A DNA stretch of 64,000 nt from Labilibaculum manganireducens (GTDB lineage: Bacteria; Bacteroidota; Bacteroidia; Bacteroidales; Marinifilaceae), in the NCBI RefSeq assembly GCF_002843385.1, contig NZ_MVDE01000026.1:1-64000 (forward strand). Direction: 5' to 3'. The notes beneath the pieces are model-generated. The model had not been told where the DNA came from. It ran no database searches and was given only the letters and a program-made list of their open reading frames with translations. Positions 45,806 to 54,331 of the stretch are shown in pieces (positions within the stretch are counted from its first letter, which is position 1; the number at the start of each line of letters is the position of its first letter). A program made the position numbers and the translations under genes.

Positions 45806-47038
45806 ATGAGTAAAATAAAAAGTTGGAGTTATAATATGAATACTTTATCAAATACAACGAGAAGATTTTATTTAGTAGTGACTATTCTATTTTGTGTATC
45901 GTTACTTCCGGCTAAAAGTCAGGAGAATTCTAATACTATGCTTAAGTTAATTAAATCTCATTACAATTTGAGAGCAAGAGTTCTTCATGTTGAAAAAGTT
46001 AATGAAGCGCGTTGGGTTTTCTCAAATAATGAAAGGTATGTAGGACATTTTAATTTGAGCGGAAGAACAGAATCATCTAACCTTGTATTATCAAACGACA
46101 CTATGTTTGTTTCAAAACGAGATACAATTATTTGTTTCAATGGAAAAACGGGAGAGAAATACTGGGTTGAAAAGTATAAAAATAGATCAAATGGAGAAAT
46201 GTTGAATACAAAATCCAATATCATTCTTACTGACTATAGAGCTTTTAAAGGTATTTGTAAAAGAACAGGGAAATTGGTCTGGACTACTGAAGAGTATAAC
46301 ATTCGAACGAGTAAGTATAATAAACAGAAGGATTTTCTTTTTCTATCAAAAGATTCGACTACCGTTGGCTTAGATGCTGCATCAGGAGAAAAAAAGTGGG
46401 AATATAAAAGCAGTATGCCGTTTTATTTGTTGATGACTCAGAATGATTTTTTAATAGGTAAAAGCAAAGATACTTTATTATGCATTTCTATTAATTCTAA
46501 AAAAATTATCTGGAAGTATAAAGAGGAATATTTCGATTCAGTTACTGCATGTGGGGATAATATAGTTGTGAGAAATCGTAATGATAGTATTCTTAAACTA
46601 AATATAGAAAATGGGAATATTCTATCTAAAGAATTTATGAAATATGATAGAAATTGGATTGATATAATTTTAACACAAAAAGGTTATGTGAAAAAAAGAA
46701 TGGGACAAAAAGGAATATCTCTTGCAGGTAAGAAATTAGACAAGCCAAAATGGACGTATGAATTCCCAAATAATGAGACGCTTAATGTGCCTATTAACAA
46801 ACCTATTGGATCAGATGAAAAGAATCTTTACATAAGTACAGAGCAAGGAAAATTACGAGCCATAAACCTTAAAAACGGGAAAATGTTGTGGGAGTTTGAT
46901 ACTTATTCTCATGTAACATCAAATATAGTAATAGGAGATGGAGTATTGTATCTAGTGAATGTTACAGGTCAGGTAATTGCCATTGATGCCAATTTAAAAG
47001 ATGGCGTGCAAAAGTGGACTAATTTTAGAGATCGTTAA
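45806..47038 (+). CDS. secreted PQQ-type beta-propeller protein, possible immunity protein
   Basis: A 410-residue exported protein. The ATG at 45806, or the in-frame ATG at 45836, leads into a signal peptide (FYLVVTILFCVSLLPAKSQ). Repeats of the PQQ-like/pyrrolo-quinoline propeller type cover most of the chain: FNGKTGEKYWVEKY, RTGKLVWTTEEY, DAASGEKKWEYKS, SINSKKIIWKYKE, NLKNGKMLWEFDT. The motif D/N-x-x-x-G-x-x-x-W is kept. No lipobox. BamB-like propellers are usual relatives, but this gene sits 12 bases after a putative effector, the immunity position. A propeller could bind and neutralise the toxin in the periplasm. Terminator follows. Confidence 0.65.
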   Translation: MSKIKSWSYNMNTLSNTTRRFYLVVTILFCVSLLPAKSQENSNTMLKLIKSHYNLRARVLHVEKVNEARWVFSNNERYVGHFNLSGRTESSNLVLSNDTMFVSKRDTIICFNGKTGEKYWVEKYKNRSNGEMLNTKSNIILTDYRAFKGICKRTGKLVWTTEEYNIRTSKYNKQKDFLFLSKDSTTVGLDAASGEKKWEYKSSMPFYLLMTQNDFLIGKSKDTLLCISINSKKIIWKYKEEYFDSVTACGDNIVVRNRNDSILKLNIENGNILSKEFMKYDRNWIDIILTQKGYVKKRMGQKGISLAGKKLDKPKWTYEFPNNETLNVPINKPIGSDEKNLYISTEQGKLRAINLKNGKMLWEFDTYSHVTSNIVIGDGVLYLVNVTGQVIAIDANLKDGVQKWTNFRDR

Positions 47039-47057
47039 TAATTACTTTATGAAGATT

Positions 47058-47087
47058 AAAAGCAGTTCTATAAATGGATTGCTTTTT
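47058..47087 (+). terminator. intrinsic terminator after the beta-propeller gene
   Basis: An 11-bp stem with two G-T pairs (AAAAGCAGTTC with GGATTGCTTTT) around a 7-base loop, then T's. Confidence 0.65.
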
Positions 47088-47386
47088 GAATTATGATATG
47101 AGAGATGGTTTGGTGAACTTTCTGAAAAAGAAAAGAGGATGCGATAATAGCGATATTGGAAAATTCTAGTCATAAAGAGGAATTCGTTAAAATAAAAAAC
47201 AATATAAATTTATAACTAAGAATCTGAGAGTGTTTTTATTGGTCTTTGGCTGTGTATCTGTTTTTTTGGATTGTAACTTTGTTTATAAAACGAAGTATTC
47301 GTCAAGGACATAAACAAAAGGAGTTGAAGTCTTAATGACTAATAAGTAAGGAAAAGGAATTGTTGTGTAATTGAACATATTTATAG
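47088..47386. other. spacer with a possible lipoprotein gene fragment
   Basis: One frame near 47220-47312 reads LRVFLLVFGCVSVFLDCNF and then stops. That looks like a lipoprotein signal without a body, perhaps the start of a decayed immunity gene. The frame has no ATG. The rest is AT-rich with nothing recognised. Confidence 0.3.
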
Positions 47387-47977
47387 ATGAGTAAATTTAA
47401 AATAATAATAGTTGTTAGTATTTTAATGATTCTTTTAAATTCATGCAAAGATACCAAGGAAGCTATTGTGATAGAACAGAAAAGGGTAGATTATCCTGTC
47501 GTTTTAAGAATGAGTTCTAAGTACAAGAAAATTTTTAGAATTAACCTTCCTCTTAAACTTAAAATCAAGAATAATTCTTTAAGGAGAAGATCTTTTACTT
47601 CTATCGATTATGAATATGAACCTTTCAGACGGAGGTTCGGGATAACCTTGTTCCGAGAGCAAGAGAAAAAGTTAAAGAGAATATCAAATACTAAGTTTAA
47701 GCATATATATCCATATGAAGAAGAGGAATTTGTTTTTAAAACATGGCATAGATTGGATTCTTCTCAAACTTTTCAAAAGTATTTCTCAGAGGATATTAAA
47801 AAAATGATAGCACTTAAACAGGATACATTACTTGTTGGTAATTTAGATGATTTTAAATGCAATTACAAAGAAATATTTGATCAAATAGTTAGTGGTGACT
47901 CTATTAGGATAGACTTTAGGAATCCTAGAGCAGGAGATAATTTAAACGGAAGAATTACTGTGCCTGTAGAATGGTAA
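47387..47977 (+). CDS. small lipoprotein of unknown function
   Basis: A 196-residue lipoprotein with signal and lipobox MSKFKIIIVVSILMILLNSC. The mature part is rich in Arg, Lys and aromatic residues and looks beta-rich (YPVVLRMSSKYKKIFRINLPLKLKIKNNS). It ends DSIRIDFRN ... GRITVPVEW. No family is recognised. A broken copy of its last 25 residues lies at 48514-48592. Its place behind two effector cassettes suggests an immunity or orphan-immunity role. The gene after it starts 10 bases on. Confidence 0.6.
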   Translation: MSKFKIIIVVSILMILLNSCKDTKEAIVIEQKRVDYPVVLRMSSKYKKIFRINLPLKLKIKNNSLRRRSFTSIDYEYEPFRRRFGITLFREQEKKLKRISNTKFKHIYPYEEEEFVFKTWHRLDSSQTFQKYFSEDIKKMIALKQDTLLVGNLDDFKCNYKEIFDQIVSGDSIRIDFRNPRAGDNLNGRITVPVEW

Positions 47978-47987
47978 ACATTTATTT

Positions 47988-48431
47988 ATGAAAAAAATAC
48001 TCAAGTACCTAGCTCTTATTCTTTTTTGCGAAATAATTAGCTTAAGTATTGTTGCATATATTAATCTCTATTTTCGACAATGGAAGTATATGAATATTAC
48101 GCACCTTTTGATTTTTTTCGTTTTGGTAGTGGTTTTATTTTTTTCAATAAAGAAATATGGAGCTAAATTTCTTTACCGCATATTAGCAATCCTATTGTTT
48201 GCTGGAATTAGCTTTTTTGGAATGGAATCGATTGATGGATATTTAATGTTTGATAGAGAAATATCAAAAACGATATTACATTTATGCGGATGGGAAAATA
48301 TATCCATTTGGGAGTCGGAATCGGAATCAAGAGTATATGGATTGTTTACGATCATATTGCCAGGTTTTATTGTGTTTTACACTTTGCTTATGTTGTTGTT
48401 TGGGAGGTTCTTACCTAAATTTTTAAAGTGA
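47988..48431 (+). CDS. small membrane protein with four predicted helices
   Basis: A 147-residue inner-membrane protein with hydrophobic segments at about 5-25, 37-55, 62-80 and 115-140. Only a short polar loop (about 85-113) lies between the third and fourth. No family is recognised. It begins 10 bases after the lipoprotein gene and is probably co-transcribed with it. Integral-membrane immunity proteins are known for pore-forming T6SS toxins, so that is one possibility, not shown. Confidence 0.55.
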   Translation: MKKILKYLALILFCEIISLSIVAYINLYFRQWKYMNITHLLIFFVLVVVLFFSIKKYGAKFLYRILAILLFAGISFFGMESIDGYLMFDREISKTILHLCGWENISIWESESESRVYGLFTIILPGFIVFYTLLMLLFGRFLPKFLK

Positions 48432-48439
48432 AATCTTTT

Positions 48440-48595
48440 ATGAGAATTGAGTATATATATAATAATATTCCACTAGGAAGAAATTATGGGATAGGATTAT
48501 TTGAACAAAAAAATGACAGTATTTCTATTCGTTTTTTAGACTCTAGCACAAAGAGTGGTTTAGGAGAAAGGATTGCCGTACCTGTAAAATGGTAA
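48440..48595 (+). pseudogene. broken 3' copy of the lipoprotein gene
   Basis: Fifty-one codons from an ATG at 48440 end DSISIRFLD ... GERIAVPVKW, which parallels DSIRIDFRN ... GRITVPVEW at the end of the 196-residue lipoprotein. The signal peptide and most of the body are missing. It looks like the remainder of a duplicated immunity-type gene, left at the island's edge. Confidence 0.6.
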
Positions 48596-48651
48596 TTCTT
48601 TAGGTCCTAATCTCCAATAAACGATTTGGCAGGTGTGCTTATTCAGCAATA

Positions 48652-48708
48652 TTTCGGAAACCAGATACCCCAGCGAAAAGCCGTTCATGTGAGCGGCTTT
48701 TCCTATTT
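48652..48708 (+). terminator. terminator; right boundary copy of the island
   Basis: TTTCGGAAACCAGA and an 11-bp stem (AAAAGCCGTTC with GAGCGGCTTTT, one G-T pair) repeat the block at 40489-40546 in the same orientation at roughly 80% identity. Confidence 0.8.
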
Positions 48709-48725
48709 AGTGTGATTTTTAAGGC

Positions 48726-49080
48726 AATTCAAAAATAAGTTTGGTGGGTATCCGGCGCAAGCCAGGCAATCAAAAATAAGTTTGGTCGGTATCTGGCGCA
48801 AGCCAGTCAATCAAAAAATTATTTGGAGCTAGGCTGGCGCAATTTAGACGATCAAAAAAAAGTTTGGTGGTCATCTGGCACGAGCCAGGTAGTCAAAAAA
48901 AAGTTTGGCGATCATCTGGCACGAGCCAGGTAGTCAAAAAATTGTTTGGCGGTCGTCTGGCGCAATTTAGATAATTAAAAAAAAGTTTGGTAGTTGTTTG
49001 GCGTGATCCAGGCAGTCAAAAAAAAGTTTGGCAATCATCTGGCACGAGCCAGACAATCAAAAAAAAGTTTGGCGGGGTAG
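48726..49080. repeat. 41-base imperfect tandem repeat array
   Basis: About eight full units and one partial unit of about 41 bases. Each has a TCAAAAAAAAGTTTGG block followed by a variable stretch and CTGGC-ACGA-GCCAG or CTGGC-GCAA-GCCAG, a 5-bp hairpin. Three units (the third, sixth and seventh) vary in the hairpin. The array fills the space between the island and the convergent LytTR gene. It holds no reading frame worth calling. Confidence 0.85.
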
Positions 49081-49108
49081 TGTCTCAATTTTTGTGTAAT
49101 TGTTTTTA
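49075..49108. repeat. 34-base dispersed repeat, copy 1
   Basis: GGGTAGTGTCTCAATTTTTG and 14 more bases match 61785-61818 in the same orientation with three differences. It abuts the end of the 41-base array. The form recalls an insertion-sequence terminal repeat, but no transposase is attached. Confidence 0.6.
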
Positions 49109-49169
49109 TTTAATTTTAATGTGTCCACATCTTTCAGGAAATGCCGTGTGAAAATCCAAAGCAAATTCG

Positions 49170-49895
49170 TTAGTTGATGCTGTTTTGGTTGAGTACATCC
49201 ATAACCATGCTTTTGTAATTTCGGCCAATTGGGATGTATTTTTGTTCGACTTGAACAAGGCTTGAAGTGAAACTTTCAATTTTGTCGATCGCAATAATAA
49301 ATGATCTGTGTATTCTTAGGAAATTTGTTTCGGGTAGCTTTTCTTCAATGTTACTAATGGTGTTAAGAGTAATAATTTCCTGTCCGTTTTCCTGATAAAT
49401 ACTTACATAGTTTCGCAGGCTTTCAATGTAAAGTATTTCATGTAAGAAAACTTTCACCATTTTCTTTTCGGATTTCAAGAATATAAATGCTTGATCGGTG
49501 TTGCTTTGTTCCTTTTTTTCGGGAATCTGATAATCGTGTTTTTTGAGCTTGAAATATCTGTTTACAGCTTTAATAAAACGTTCGAAAGGAATAGGTTTGA
49601 TTAAATAATCCAAGGCTTCCAGATCATAACTTTCCAAGGCATATTCTGAATAGGCAGTAGTGAAGATTACTGTTGGAGGATTGGAAATATTTCGCAGCAA
49701 TTGAATTCCTGTTAATCCCGGCATTTGAATGTCCAGAAAAAGCAAATCAATTTTTTTACTGTTTAAAACAGATAAAGCCTCAACTGCACTTTTGCATCTT
49801 CCTTCCAATTGCAAATAGTCAATTCGCTTTATATATTCTTCCATTATATCAAGAGCAAGATCTTCATCATCAACTAGTAAACACTTTACTTTCAT
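49170..49895 (-). CDS. LytTR-family response regulator
   Basis: A 241-residue response regulator. The receiver domain (about 3-120) has the acidic pair Asp9/Asp10, phospho-acceptor Asp55 in LLFLDIQMPG, the Thr in FTTAYSEYA and Lys in IKPIPFERF. The LytTR DNA-binding domain (about 140-240) has FLHEILYIESLRNYVSIY and FLRIHRSFIIAIDKI. It forms a pair with the LytS-type kinase encoded just upstream on the same strand. The target genes are unknown. The divergent SusA-like amylase beyond the kinase is the nearest candidate. Confidence 0.92.
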   Translation of the reverse strand: MKVKCLLVDDEDLALDIMEEYIKRIDYLQLEGRCKSAVEALSVLNSKKIDLLFLDIQMPGLTGIQLLRNISNPPTVIFTTAYSEYALESYDLEALDYLIKPIPFERFIKAVNRYFKLKKHDYQIPEKKEQSNTDQAFIFLKSEKKMVKVFLHEILYIESLRNYVSIYQENGQEIITLNTISNIEEKLPETNFLRIHRSFIIAIDKIESFTSSLVQVEQKYIPIGRNYKSMVMDVLNQNSIN

Positions 49896-49947
49896 ACGAT
49901 TATTATTTTATGTTTTTGCCATATGGTTCCAAAAGCTTTCGGGATTA

Positions 49948-50010
49948 CCAAGTTGGGATAATCATCTCCCTGTGTGTCAAAATCGCTTTGGCACGGACGT
50001 TTCATAACAA
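49948..50010. repeat. dispersed repeat of about 62 bases, copy A
   Basis: This stretch is the reverse complement of 55801-55866 at high identity, with an unbroken 25-base core around CAAAATCGCTTTGGCA. It begins in the gap after the kinase gene and runs over that gene's last codons. Confidence 0.75.
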
Positions 50011-51066
50011 TTGTAAATTTAAAAGAACACTATAAGATTCTTCAGTATGTCTTATTTTAAGTTCATGTTTTTCGGGATAGATTAAAGATAATCTCCTTTT
50101 TACATTTTGCAAACCAATGCCACCTGCAACAGAATCTTGATTGGAGCTTACTTTCGGAATGCTGTTTTCAATTTTCAGAACCAGTTTATTTGACTTACTT
50201 CCAAGTTCGATGGTGATCCATGCATTTTTATCCAATCCTTTGGTACTGTGTTTAAAGCTGTTCTCAATAAATGGCAGGATGATCATTGGAGCAATGTGAT
50301 TGCTGTCCAAATTACCCCAAATATTCAAACTTACATCAATACGGTCTCCATATCTTATCTTTTCCAATTCCATATAACTTTTGATGCTATCCACTTCTTT
50401 GTGTAAATCAACCTGAGTAGAATTGGTTTCGTAAAGCATGTACCGCAGCAAATCCGATAGTTTCAGAATCACATCAAGTGATTGATCAGACTTTTTTAAT
50501 ATCAGTGAATACAAACTGTTTAGAGTATTGAAAAGAAAATGAGGTTGAACCTGATTTTTTAAAAAGATTAATTCAGCCTCTAGCTTTTCTTTGGCCAGAA
50601 TCTGTTCGTTCTGCTGAACTTTTGCTAAATATTCCATCAGTTTTACTGTCATGGGTAAGGCGAGCACAGCTCCTAAATTAACGGCTCCCCGAACTATTTG
50701 AGTGAGAGAAAAAGTTGATTCTTTTTGCCATTCAGGGAAAAAGAAATCAACAATAATCAGGTTATCGGTTATGCGTTGAATAAAGGCAGCAAAACCGATT
50801 AGGATAAGGAAATAAAAAAGGAACTGCCAAATTTCCCCTTTGTATAAAAACCTTGGATACAAGTAGTAAATAACAGCATAAACCAAGAGTATTTTTACCG
50901 GTAGATTGATTAGTTCGACCTTTACTGTTTTTATATAATTTGCATCGAATGTGCCCCATGCATAAGCAAAGAAAAGTACAAATATGATCCAGTAAGTAAG
51001 GTGCTGAACAAGTCTGTTATTTACGACTTTGGAAAGCCAATTATTCTCGGGGGTGATGATCTGCAT
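50002..51066 (-). CDS. LytS-type sensor histidine kinase
   Basis: A 354-residue membrane kinase. I use the ATG at 51066 (MQIITPENNWLSKVV); 36 further in-frame codons upstream are less likely. Four membrane helices lie at about 20-145 (WIIFVLFFAYAWG, LLVYAVIYYLYP, FLFYFLILIGFAAFI, GAVLALPMTV). The His_kinase domain (about 165-245) holds the phospho-acceptor His in KNQVQPHFLFNTLNSLYSL. A HATPase ends the chain (IAPMIILPFIENSFKHS, GGIGLQNVKRRL). It works with the LytTR regulator downstream. The sensed signal is unknown; no periplasmic domain of any size is present. Confidence 0.9.
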   Translation of the reverse strand: MQIITPENNWLSKVVNNRLVQHLTYWIIFVLFFAYAWGTFDANYIKTVKVELINLPVKILLVYAVIYYLYPRFLYKGEIWQFLFYFLILIGFAAFIQRITDNLIIVDFFFPEWQKESTFSLTQIVRGAVNLGAVLALPMTVKLMEYLAKVQQNEQILAKEKLEAELIFLKNQVQPHFLFNTLNSLYSLILKKSDQSLDVILKLSDLLRYMLYETNSTQVDLHKEVDSIKSYMELEKIRYGDRIDVSLNIWGNLDSNHIAPMIILPFIENSFKHSTKGLDKNAWITIELGSKSNKLVLKIENSIPKVSSNQDSVAGGIGLQNVKRRLSLIYPEKHELKIRHTEESYSVLLNLQLL

Positions 51067-51355
51067 TCTTGTAAAGATAACTATTCCGAAACTACATATG
51101 TACGGCATTTTACAAATATTCGCTGGATATTTAAGTGTGTATTGGATATAAAACCTACTTTCTATTGCCAACAACCATTTTTATGGGATGTTTGCAAACA
51201 AGAACATTATACAGTAATCCGCAGGAGTAGTTATACTGTTTGCAGTATTTATTTGCATCTCATTAAGAGGATTGGTTACTTGAACTAAAATCAAATGAAA
51301 CGTCCATATATAAAGCTTTCGGAGCCATCTAAAAAAAACTTAAAATTATAAACAG

Positions 51356-53206
51356 ATGAAAAGAATACTCATGATTTTTTTAACCGTACTGCTGATAGGA
51401 AGCAGTTCGGCATATGCAAAATACAAAATTGATCATTTGGAGCCTTCGTTTTGGTGGACAGGCATGAAGAACACCAGCCTGCAACTGTTGATTAATGGCG
51501 AGAATATTGCTGATTTACAACCTGAGGTAAATTATGCCGGTGTCAGCATCATGAAGGTAAGTAGAGTGGCGAATGAAAACTATCTGTTTGTTGATTTAAA
51601 ATTGAGTGAAATCACAAAAGCCGGAAGTTTTGATATCCTTTTTAAAAAAGGAGCGAAAACCATCCTAAAATACGAGTATCAGCTGTTGGAACGAAAAGCA
51701 GGTTCTGCCGAGCGTGTAAGCTACACTCCTGCCGATGTAATGTACCTGATTACGCCGGATCGTTTTGCCAATGGCAATATGGCGAACGATAATGTAGAAG
51801 GATTACCTGAAGGTCTGGATCGTGAGCAAAAAGATGGTCGTCACGGCGGAGATATTCAGGGAATTATTGATCATTTGGATTACATTTCCGATATGGGATT
51901 TACGTCCATTTGGTCGACTCCATTGCTGGAAAATAATCAAACTACTTATTCTTATCATGGTTATGCCATAACCGACTATTATCAAATTGACCCACGCTTT
52001 GGAACAAATGAGGATTACCGTAAATTTTCGAAAGAGGCAAGGAAAAAAGGAATAGGAATCATCATGGATATTGTTTTGAACCATTGCGGTTCTGAACACT
52101 GGTGGATGAAGGATCTGCCCTCAACGGATTGGATCAATAACGAAGGGAAATTTACAAGTTGTTCTCACAAGCGAACCACAGTTCAGGATCAATATGCATC
52201 GAAAGAGGATTTGAAACAGTTTTCGGATGGTTGGTTTGTAGAAAGCATGCCCGATTTGAATCAGCGCAACGAGTTTATGTCAAAATACTTGATTCAAAAT
52301 ACCATTTGGTGGATAGAATATGCCGACTTATATGGACTCCGTGTAGATACTTATCCATATTCAGACTCTGAATTTTTGATTGAATGGAACCGTAGAATTT
52401 TGGAAGAATATCCAAACCTAAATATTGTTGGCGAGGAGTGGAGTACCAATCCAGCCATTGTATCCTATTGGCAAAAGGGGAAAGAAAACAAGAATGGTTA
52501 TGTTTCCAACCTGCCAAGTTTGATGGATTTCCCCTTGCAAAATGCACTGGTGGAAGGATTAACAGAAGAAGACACCTGGGGGACAGGATTCATCAAATTG
52601 TACGAGATATTGGTAAATGATGTGCAATATCCAAATCCAAATAATTTGGTCATCTTTCCTGATAACCATGATATGGCCCGAGTTTTTAATCAGTTGAATA
52701 AAGATTACAATTTGTATCGAATGGCTATGGCTTACATTCTTACAATGAGAGGAATCCCTCAAATATATTATGGAACAGAGATCCTGGCAAACAGCAATGC
52801 AGGTGGTGATCATGGATTGCTGCGCATGGATTTTCCCGGAGGTTGGGAAGGCGATGAAGTGAATGCTTTTACGGGAAAGGGCCTGAGCACACAAGAAAAA
52901 GAAGCTCAAAATTATTTAAAGAAATTATTAAATTGGAGAAAGACCAGTTCCGTTATTCATAAAGGAAAATTGATGCATTATACACCTGAACATGGAATAT
53001 ACAGCTACTTCCGGTATACCGGCAAAGAAAAAGTAATGGTGATTTTGAATAAGAATACTGAATCGGTTCATTTGCAAACAGAGCGATATCATGAAATGCT
53101 GAAAGGGAATGAAACAGCAAAAGATATTATCTCAGGCAAAATAATTCAAATGAATGAGGGCATAGAAGTTCCGGCCCGATCGGCAATTATTTTGGAGATA
53201 AAGTAA
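51356..53206 (+). CDS. GH13 neopullulanase/cyclomaltodextrinase-type enzyme, paralogue
   Basis: A 616-residue exported GH13 enzyme very similar to the SusA-like enzyme at 32757-34610, down to residue numbering: Asp331 (LRVDTYPY), Glu360 (VGEEWS) and Asp439 (PDNHDMAR). The signal peptide is MKRILMIFLTVLLIGSSSAYA. An N-terminal Ig-like domain precedes the barrel (YLITPDRFANGN, GGDIQGIIDHLDYI). The paralogue differs around the substrate loops, such as TYSYHGYAITDYYQIDP versus TSYHNYAISDYYKIDA, so specificity may differ. It lies alone, 17 kb from the main locus, diverging from a LytS/LytTR pair that might control it. A bidirectional terminator follows. Confidence 0.9.
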   Translation: MKRILMIFLTVLLIGSSSAYAKYKIDHLEPSFWWTGMKNTSLQLLINGENIADLQPEVNYAGVSIMKVSRVANENYLFVDLKLSEITKAGSFDILFKKGAKTILKYEYQLLERKAGSAERVSYTPADVMYLITPDRFANGNMANDNVEGLPEGLDREQKDGRHGGDIQGIIDHLDYISDMGFTSIWSTPLLENNQTTYSYHGYAITDYYQIDPRFGTNEDYRKFSKEARKKGIGIIMDIVLNHCGSEHWWMKDLPSTDWINNEGKFTSCSHKRTTVQDQYASKEDLKQFSDGWFVESMPDLNQRNEFMSKYLIQNTIWWIEYADLYGLRVDTYPYSDSEFLIEWNRRILEEYPNLNIVGEEWSTNPAIVSYWQKGKENKNGYVSNLPSLMDFPLQNALVEGLTEEDTWGTGFIKLYEILVNDVQYPNPNNLVIFPDNHDMARVFNQLNKDYNLYRMAMAYILTMRGIPQIYYGTEILANSNAGGDHGLLRMDFPGGWEGDEVNAFTGKGLSTQEKEAQNYLKKLLNWRKTSSVIHKGKLMHYTPEHGIYSYFRYTGKEKVMVILNKNTESVHLQTERYHEMLKGNETAKDIISGKIIQMNEGIEVPARSAIILEIK

Positions 53207-53248
53207 GAGTAAATTAGAATTAGTTAATGGCCTCGGGTAATTTTGAAC

Positions 53249-53284
53249 TGCACCCCAAATGTTGTGTTTAACTTTTGGGGTGCA
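53249..53284. terminator. bidirectional terminator
   Basis: A perfect 11-bp stem, TGCACCCCAAA paired with TTTGGGGTGCA, with a 14-base loop, between convergent genes. Confidence 0.75.
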
Positions 53285-53311
53285 ATTCAGTATTTCCGGG
53301 GATTTTATATT

Positions 53312-54055
53312 CTAATTCTCCTCTTTTGGTTTCCGTGGCAACACCTCTTCAGGAAATGGGAACAGAATGGTCGAATTCTTTTCCGAAGCAATATTGGCAA
53401 GGGTTTGGTAGAGTCGTAATTTAATAGCCGATGGCGATTGATCGATTAATTTACCTGCGGCCAATAAATTTGCAGCGGCTTGTTCTTCTGCCAATGCGAG
53501 AATAATCCGTGCTCTTCTGGAGCGTTCTGCTTCGGCCTGATTGGCCATCATGCGCCTCATGTTCTCAGGCAGCTGAATGTCTTTAATTTTCACATCGATA
53601 ATTACAATTCCCCAAACTGCAGTTTCTTGCTCCACAATCTTTTTGATATTTTTCCCCATCTCTTCGCGTTTCGACAAGATGGTATCCAGTTCCACCTTAC
53701 CACACACATCGCGCAAGGCCGCCTGAGCCAACTGCGTGATGGCAAAACTGTATTCCTCTACTTCCAAAACCGCCTTTTCGGGATCGTTGATTTGAAAAAA
53801 CACGACACCATCTATACTGCATGGTACATTGTCTTCGGTCATCACTTCCTGAGAGTCGATATTGATGGTGATCACACGAATGTCGACAATACTAATGGTT
53901 TCAACAATGGGAATAATCCATCTGAAACCGGGCTGCAATATTTTGATGTACTTCCCAAAGCGGAATTTTAAGGCTCTTTTGTATTCGAAAATTACACGGA
54001 TTCCGGCCAACAGAAAAAAGATAAGGGCAATGCTGCTTACTAAGAAAAAATTCAT
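53312..54055 (-). CDS. slipin (SPFH/stomatin-family) membrane protein
   Basis: A 247-residue protein with one N-terminal membrane helix (about 2-20, FFLVSSIALIFFLLAGIRVIF) and an SPFH/band-7 domain (about 20-190). Family marks include GKYIKILQPGFRWIIPIVETI, TEDNVPCSIDGVVFFQINDPEKA, ALRDVCGKVELDTILSKREEM and the helical region QAEAERSRRARIILALAEEQAA. Slipins form oligomers in membrane microdomains, often beside a NfeD protease; no such gene is adjacent, so its partner is unknown. The length is normal for bacterial slipins. Confidence 0.9.
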   Translation of the reverse strand: MNFFLVSSIALIFFLLAGIRVIFEYKRALKFRFGKYIKILQPGFRWIIPIVETISIVDIRVITINIDSQEVMTEDNVPCSIDGVVFFQINDPEKAVLEVEEYSFAITQLAQAALRDVCGKVELDTILSKREEMGKNIKKIVEQETAVWGIVIIDVKIKDIQLPENMRRMMANQAEAERSRRARIILALAEEQAAANLLAAGKLIDQSPSAIKLRLYQTLANIASEKNSTILFPFPEEVLPRKPKEEN

Positions 54056-54331
54056 GGCGTGTGGTTTTATTTGAGGTGAAAAATGATAATCGCAATTTAC
54101 ACTGGTGAGGGAGGGCTAAAAGAATAAGAATGAGAGATCTTATTCTTTGCATGCGAGCGTCTTACTTAAATTTACGAAAATATAAGTGCTGGGGCAAAAT
54201 TAGATTTTTGCTCCGGTCAATTCAAAAATTTAAATGCTATATTTAGCAGGAAAGCAATACGAACATCGGGAGGAGCTTCGAACAACAAAACGACACAATT
54301 TGGAGAAGCCTCGCCGAAACCAATAGATTGT

